A DNA stretch of 64,000 nt from Clostridia bacterium (GTDB lineage Bacteria > Bacillota > Clostridia > Oscillospirales > Acutalibacteraceae): assembly GCA_017397845.1 (NCBI GenBank), contig JAFQHU010000016.1, positions 18,566 through 82,565 of the forward strand, given 5' to 3'. Within the stretch, counting starts at the first letter, position 1. Every line of letters starts with the position of its first letter. The notes beneath the pieces are model-generated. The model worked only from the letters and a program-made list of their open reading frames with translations, did not search any database and was not told the DNA's origin. Below are positions 61,258 through 64,000 of the stretch, one piece after another. Both the position numbers and the translations under genes were made by a program.

Positions 61258-61325
61258 GGGGCGGCGGAGAAAGGCCACCGCCCGTTAATCATTATTCAGC
61301 CGAACACACAGAACCGTCCCCTGTC
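61258..61325. repeat. Rhs-cassette junction repeat, copy 1
   Basis: It contains a GGGCGGCGG/CCACCGCCC hairpin (61258-61283), then TTAATCATTATTCAGC and GAACCGTCCCCTGTC (61311-61325). The same three parts recur in order at 63023-63085. It overlaps the last codons of the gene ending at 61292. Confidence 0.75.
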
Positions 61326-61852
61326 TTCTTGTTCAGAACTTTTGGATAAAAAGGTATATTTTCAACACCTAAACTTAAACGCAATTCGTTTAAAAACCTC
61401 TCTTCATAAGGCAAAACAATGGTTTCGTATCTTATTAATTCTGTGTAAGGACTTATTTCATTTTCAGGTTCTTTGGATCCAACTTTCCAAATTACGATAA
61501 ACTTTTCAGCATTACTACCATACCTATGCATATATAATAAATTCATGACCGAAATGTTATATGCATCATATCGGCTTACTGTCCGAATTTTTTTCCCACA
61601 AATTATTGAAACACTATCAGCTTCGAATTGAAATTTGCTGAATCTGTATTTTATGTCTCCCAAGGGTTTTAAGGCGATAAATATAAATAACAACCTAACT
61701 ATAATAATATCTAATCCATCTTTTAGTTCGCCTTGTTTATTATTTGAATAAACTATAACCAACTCAAAAAAAATGCCCAATATAAAAAGACCCATATATG
61801 AAATAATAAAAGCTTTTCGTTCATTGCGAGGAAAAACATAATTCTTATCCAT
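61292..61852 (-). CDS. Membrane protein after an Rhs tip, possible immunity protein
   Basis: The 186 residues have two membrane segments (about 14-34 and 48-66), then a soluble domain with 'FQFEADSVSIICGKKIRTVSRYDAYNISVMNLLY'. This pattern resembles PH-like immunity or stress proteins, but no family is certain. It overlaps the Rhs tip gene by 8 bases, the arrangement expected of a toxin-immunity pair. Its last residues (TGDGSVCSAE) are encoded by the junction repeat, so the original C-terminus was probably replaced. The immunity role is inference from position. Confidence 0.6.
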   Translation of the reverse strand: MDKNYVFPRNERKAFIISYMGLFILGIFFELVIVYSNNKQGELKDGLDIIIVRLLFIFIALKPLGDIKYRFSKFQFEADSVSIICGKKIRTVSRYDAYNISVMNLLYMHRYGSNAEKFIVIWKVGSKEPENEISPYTELIRYETIVLPYEERFLNELRLSLGVENIPFYPKVLNKKTGDGSVCSAE

Positions 61853-62954
61853 TGTTCATTCTCCTTTCCATAAATGTTAAGTGCTTTTCGTTTCTTGTAT
61901 TACTGACATTCCTTGCATTAGTAATACTTCTTTTTTTACTAACATTAGAAGAGCTTGAACTAATAACGTTTGATTTAGATGCCTCTGTGTATAAAATACG
62001 AGTCTCAATTATATCAACCATTCCATCAGTTACCGCATCTATTGTATTTTTAAAAATTTCTGTTGTAGCATTATTATAGTAATAACCAATAGTTGAAAAT
62101 GTAGTGTCGAAAAGAATATCAACACCAGTATAAACTAAATCGTCTACTGTAAATTTATCTCCATTTAAACGAGTAGTTACTGCAGAACTTACAAGGGTCG
62201 AAACTGCACGTCCAGCTACAGGAATAATAGATGCATTTCCTAGCTTTCCTACAATCAAACCTGCTACTCCCCCAGCTGCACCACCTGCGAATCCAGCCCA
62301 AAAAGAATCTCCAGCGTTGTATGAACAAATTCCGCCCACTAAACCTGATATTCCAATTACTGCCGCAGCAGTCCATGACCTACCACTTGGATCAGAATAA
62401 TTCACAGGATTATTCCCGCAATATGCATACATATTGAATCCGAGAACATTGGATGTATCAACAAGCGAATCCGCATTCACAAACCTACCCGTCACCGGAT
62501 CATAATACCTTGACTGCAGATAGTAAAGTCCACTTTCGCTATCCCAGTAATATCCACGGTATCTGATGGGATTCTGAACAGAAAGGTAATCCGGATCAGT
62601 TACAGTATTTCCGTTTGCATCAAGTATCTTTACAGTATTGCCCCAGGAATCATAAACATAACGGGCGTAAAGGGTACCGTCGGCTTTTCTTATTTCCTCC
62701 ACATCACCACGGCTGTTGCATATCACGTATGCGGTATAAGATGAACCTGCCGCATTGATTCGGGTTATTGAACCGAGATTGCCGTAGGCATCATAGCGGT
62801 AATGGAACTGGAGATTTCCTCGCTTTTCGTATATCAGCTTATCGCCGAGGTATTCGTATTCAGAAACCGTTGAACCGACCTTTTTATAAGTTCTTAAGCC
62901 GTCGGCATTGTACTTATAGGTGACAGCAGTTCCGTCAAGGTTGGCAGAAGCCAT
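61845..62954 (-). pseudogene. Rhs core plus C-terminal tip, 5'-truncated
   Basis: The 369 residues read as YD repeats ('YKYNADGLRTYKKVG', 'FHYRYDAYGNLGSI'), then the Rhs core end 'YYLQSRYYDPVTGRFVNADSLVDTSNVLGFNMYAYCGNNPVNYSDPSGR' (about 142-191). A variable tip of about 180 residues with a Gly-rich hydrophobic start follows. The first ATG is not a true start: in-frame family sequence (FTWQGRQ) continues upstream until a TGA inside the repeat near 63000. The gene has therefore lost its secretion and shell regions. The tip matches no toxin I recognise. Confidence 0.8.
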
Positions 62955-62990
62955 CTGTCTGCCCTGCCAAGTGAAGGCGCAAGCGGTCCC

Positions 62991-63121
62991 CCTCTCCTTT
63001 CAGGAGAGGCTTATGCGAGGGTGGGCGGTGGAGAGCGACCACCGCCCACTAATCATTCTTTATCAATCAGAGAACCGTCCCCTGATTGATGTCTTTTTTG
63101 GTTACAGACCCGTCCCCTGTA
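62991..63121. repeat. Rhs-cassette junction repeat, copy 2
   Basis: In order it holds the CCTCTCCTTTCAGGAGAGG hairpin (62991-63009), a GGGCGGTGG/CCACCGCCC hairpin (63023-63047) and CTAATCATTCTTTATC. GAACCGTCCCCTGA (63072-63085) and a second CCGTCCCCTGT (63110-63120) follow. It cuts off the Rhs frame on one side and supplies the last codons of the membrane-protein gene on the other. Confidence 0.8.
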
Positions 63122-63377
63122 TTAAGAAAAAAATAAACGCACCAATAATGTTAGATAATACTACCAAATAGAATATCACATCTAAAATTTTCTTTTTTAT
63201 TCTTCTTTCTAAAAACTTTAATATAATATAAAAATTAACCACAAATGAAATCAATGTAATTAAATAAATTATAATTGATTTCCAAAGTTCAATCTCGTCA
63301 AACATTGCATAACATAAAGCTCCAGAAATATCCATAACCAAAGAAGATACTATTAAAATAACTATATTTTTTTTCAT
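63102..63377 (-). CDS. Small membrane protein after an Rhs tip, possible immunity protein
   Basis: The 91 residues have three membrane segments (about 5-22, 32-54 and 65-86) and a short basic loop 'LERRIKKKI'. It starts 10 bases after the stop of the upstream Rhs tip with AGGAGA before it. Small polytopic proteins in this position often give immunity to membrane-active or exported toxins, which is the basis of this suggestion. The last five residues (QGTGL) come from the junction repeat, as in the other cassette. Confidence 0.6.
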   Translation of the reverse strand: MKKNIVILIVSSLVMDISGALCYAMFDEIELWKSIIIYLITLISFVVNFYIILKFLERRIKKKILDVIFYLVVLSNIIGAFIFFLIQGTGL

Positions 63378-63387
63378 GCACTTCTCC

Positions 63388-64000
63388 TTACATTATCTTT
63401 ATATAATCGATTACACGACCATAATTATAAGACACCTCAATTTCTCCACCTATAAAAAAATATAAAGATACGCCCAAACTTGCTGTGTCTTTGAATTTAA
63501 AATCTGAAGTTTTTCCTTCGCTCACATCCGCACCAGTCCAAAATTCGTATTTATAACTATCCTTTGTAAAAGCTTCCATTAACACAATATCAGCTGAAAC
63601 ATTCCCCTCAAAAGTATAATACAGTCCCCTTTCTTCACTATCAGTTGTCAAAACCAAATGTAGAGGATTTCCTTTTACTGATGCTTCTAGACCAATTGGT
63701 CCGGCCTCAGCTGAAACACCAAAACCAAATCCAGCACCTGCTTCAACAGAAAAAGCATCAACCGCAGTTTTCAGCAAACCTTTTAAAGTTCCTTTTTTTT
63801 GTTTAGGTGGCGTTTTAGTAATCTTAGAATTCATAACAGCCGCTGACTGTCTTCTTTCATCTGCTGTTTCCTTTGATATAGGTCCAGCACCAACAATAGG
63901 TCTGTTACCCTCACTATCACTTAAAACAACAGGATTGTTATAACAATAAACAAACATATTATATCCTGATATGTTATCAGTGTTTAACTGACTATCCCCA
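63388..64000 (-). CDS. Rhs/YD-repeat protein C-terminal tip, gene continues past the window
   Basis: The frame is open through the right edge: family sequence 'SQLNTDNISGYNMFVYCYNNPVVLSDSEGNRP' leads into the tip. This is the Rhs core end, where related proteins read 'NMYAYCNNNPVNYSDPSG'. The tip (about 165 residues) has a basic linker, a Gly-rich stretch ('VEAGAGFGFGVSAEAGPIGLEASV') and a beta-rich end with 'LYFFIGGEIEVSYNYGRV'. I recognise no nuclease or other known toxin motif. It is followed by a small membrane protein gene, as in the neighbouring cassette. Confidence 0.8.
   Translation of the reverse strand, partial: GDSQLNTDNISGYNMFVYCYNNPVVLSDSEGNRPIVGAGPISKETADERRQSAAVMNSKITKTPPKQKKGTLKGLLKTAVDAFSVEAGAGFGFGVSAEAGPIGLEASVKGNPLHLVLTTDSEERGLYYTFEGNVSADIVLMEAFTKDSYKYEFWTGADVSEGKTSDFKFKDTASLGVSLYFFIGGEIEVSYNYGRVIDYIKIM

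Noticed and set aside
61086..61292. 68-codon minus frame before the terminator of the Rhs region
   Set aside because: It starts inside the junction repeat, has no ribosome site and reads as low-complexity repeat-derived sequence.

Overview
The window reads as a chromosomal segment of an anaerobic, spore-forming member of the Clostridia (Bacillota), most likely an uncultured gut bacterium of the Ruminococcaceae/Oscillospirales type. The evidence is an endospore gene set (ylbJ, yqfC-yqfD, an uninterrupted pro-sigK, a GerA/SpoVAF-type protein), a bacterial V-type ATPase operon, Firmicute-type housekeeping genes, -35/-10 promoters with strong GGAGG ribosome sites, and an L-fucose operon typical of mucin or glycan users. 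No 16S gene is present, so the placement is an inference.

Layout. 1-6.2 kb: a partial DUF6291-like gene, the SOS-type recA-recX-rimO operon with a LexA box, rpmB, a secreted lipase-like protein and trxA. 6.2-8.7 kb: a small accessory island downstream of tRNA-Pro(GGG), bounded by exact copies of the tRNA 3' end. It holds a 219-bp direct repeat, a frameshifted secreted FN3/SH3/WG-like gene and a candidate structured RNA. 8.7-15.3 kb: ylbJ, then yqfC-yqfD-phoH-ybeY-dgkA-tcdA-hlyIII, converging on rnhA. 15.4-28.1 kb: a small Cys protein, a spore germination protein, and a long operon reading kinase-like protein - V-ATPase (H/G, I, K, E, C, F, A, B, D) - ylmH. 28.2-35.2 kb: tRNA-Ser(CGA), a HEAT-repeat protein, sigK, rplS-lepB-rbgA, and queA-tgt split by a RelE-type toxin-antitoxin module. 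35.4-43.5 kb: asd-dapA and an oligopeptide ABC transporter. 43.6-53.5 kb: M20 peptidase, MATE pump, a beta-hydroxyacid dehydrogenase, an amidase-domain protein, esterase plus sugar symporter, and a phosphoesterase. 53.6-60.9 kb: L-fucose operon (fucA-fucU-fucK-fucI-GH35) and a lone E2-like acyltransferase. 61-64 kb: Rhs tip/immunity-like cassettes separated by a repeat, running off the window end.

How the parts may work together. The V-ATPase c-ring keeps the residues known to bind Na+, so the operon probably couples ATP to Na+ transport. Its first gene is a membrane-anchored kinase-fold protein that lacks the catalytic HRD aspartate and overlaps the next gene, which suggests a dedicated non-catalytic sensor. 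Fucose released from glycans would be isomerised, phosphorylated and cleaved by FucI/FucK/FucA, with the GH35 enzyme removing galactose.

The most unusual structures are the kinase-like/V-ATPase/ylmH operon, the tRNA-Pro-bounded mini-island, the toxin-antitoxin insert flanked by two copies of the queA 3' end that differ only at silent sites, and the repeat-punctuated Rhs cassettes.
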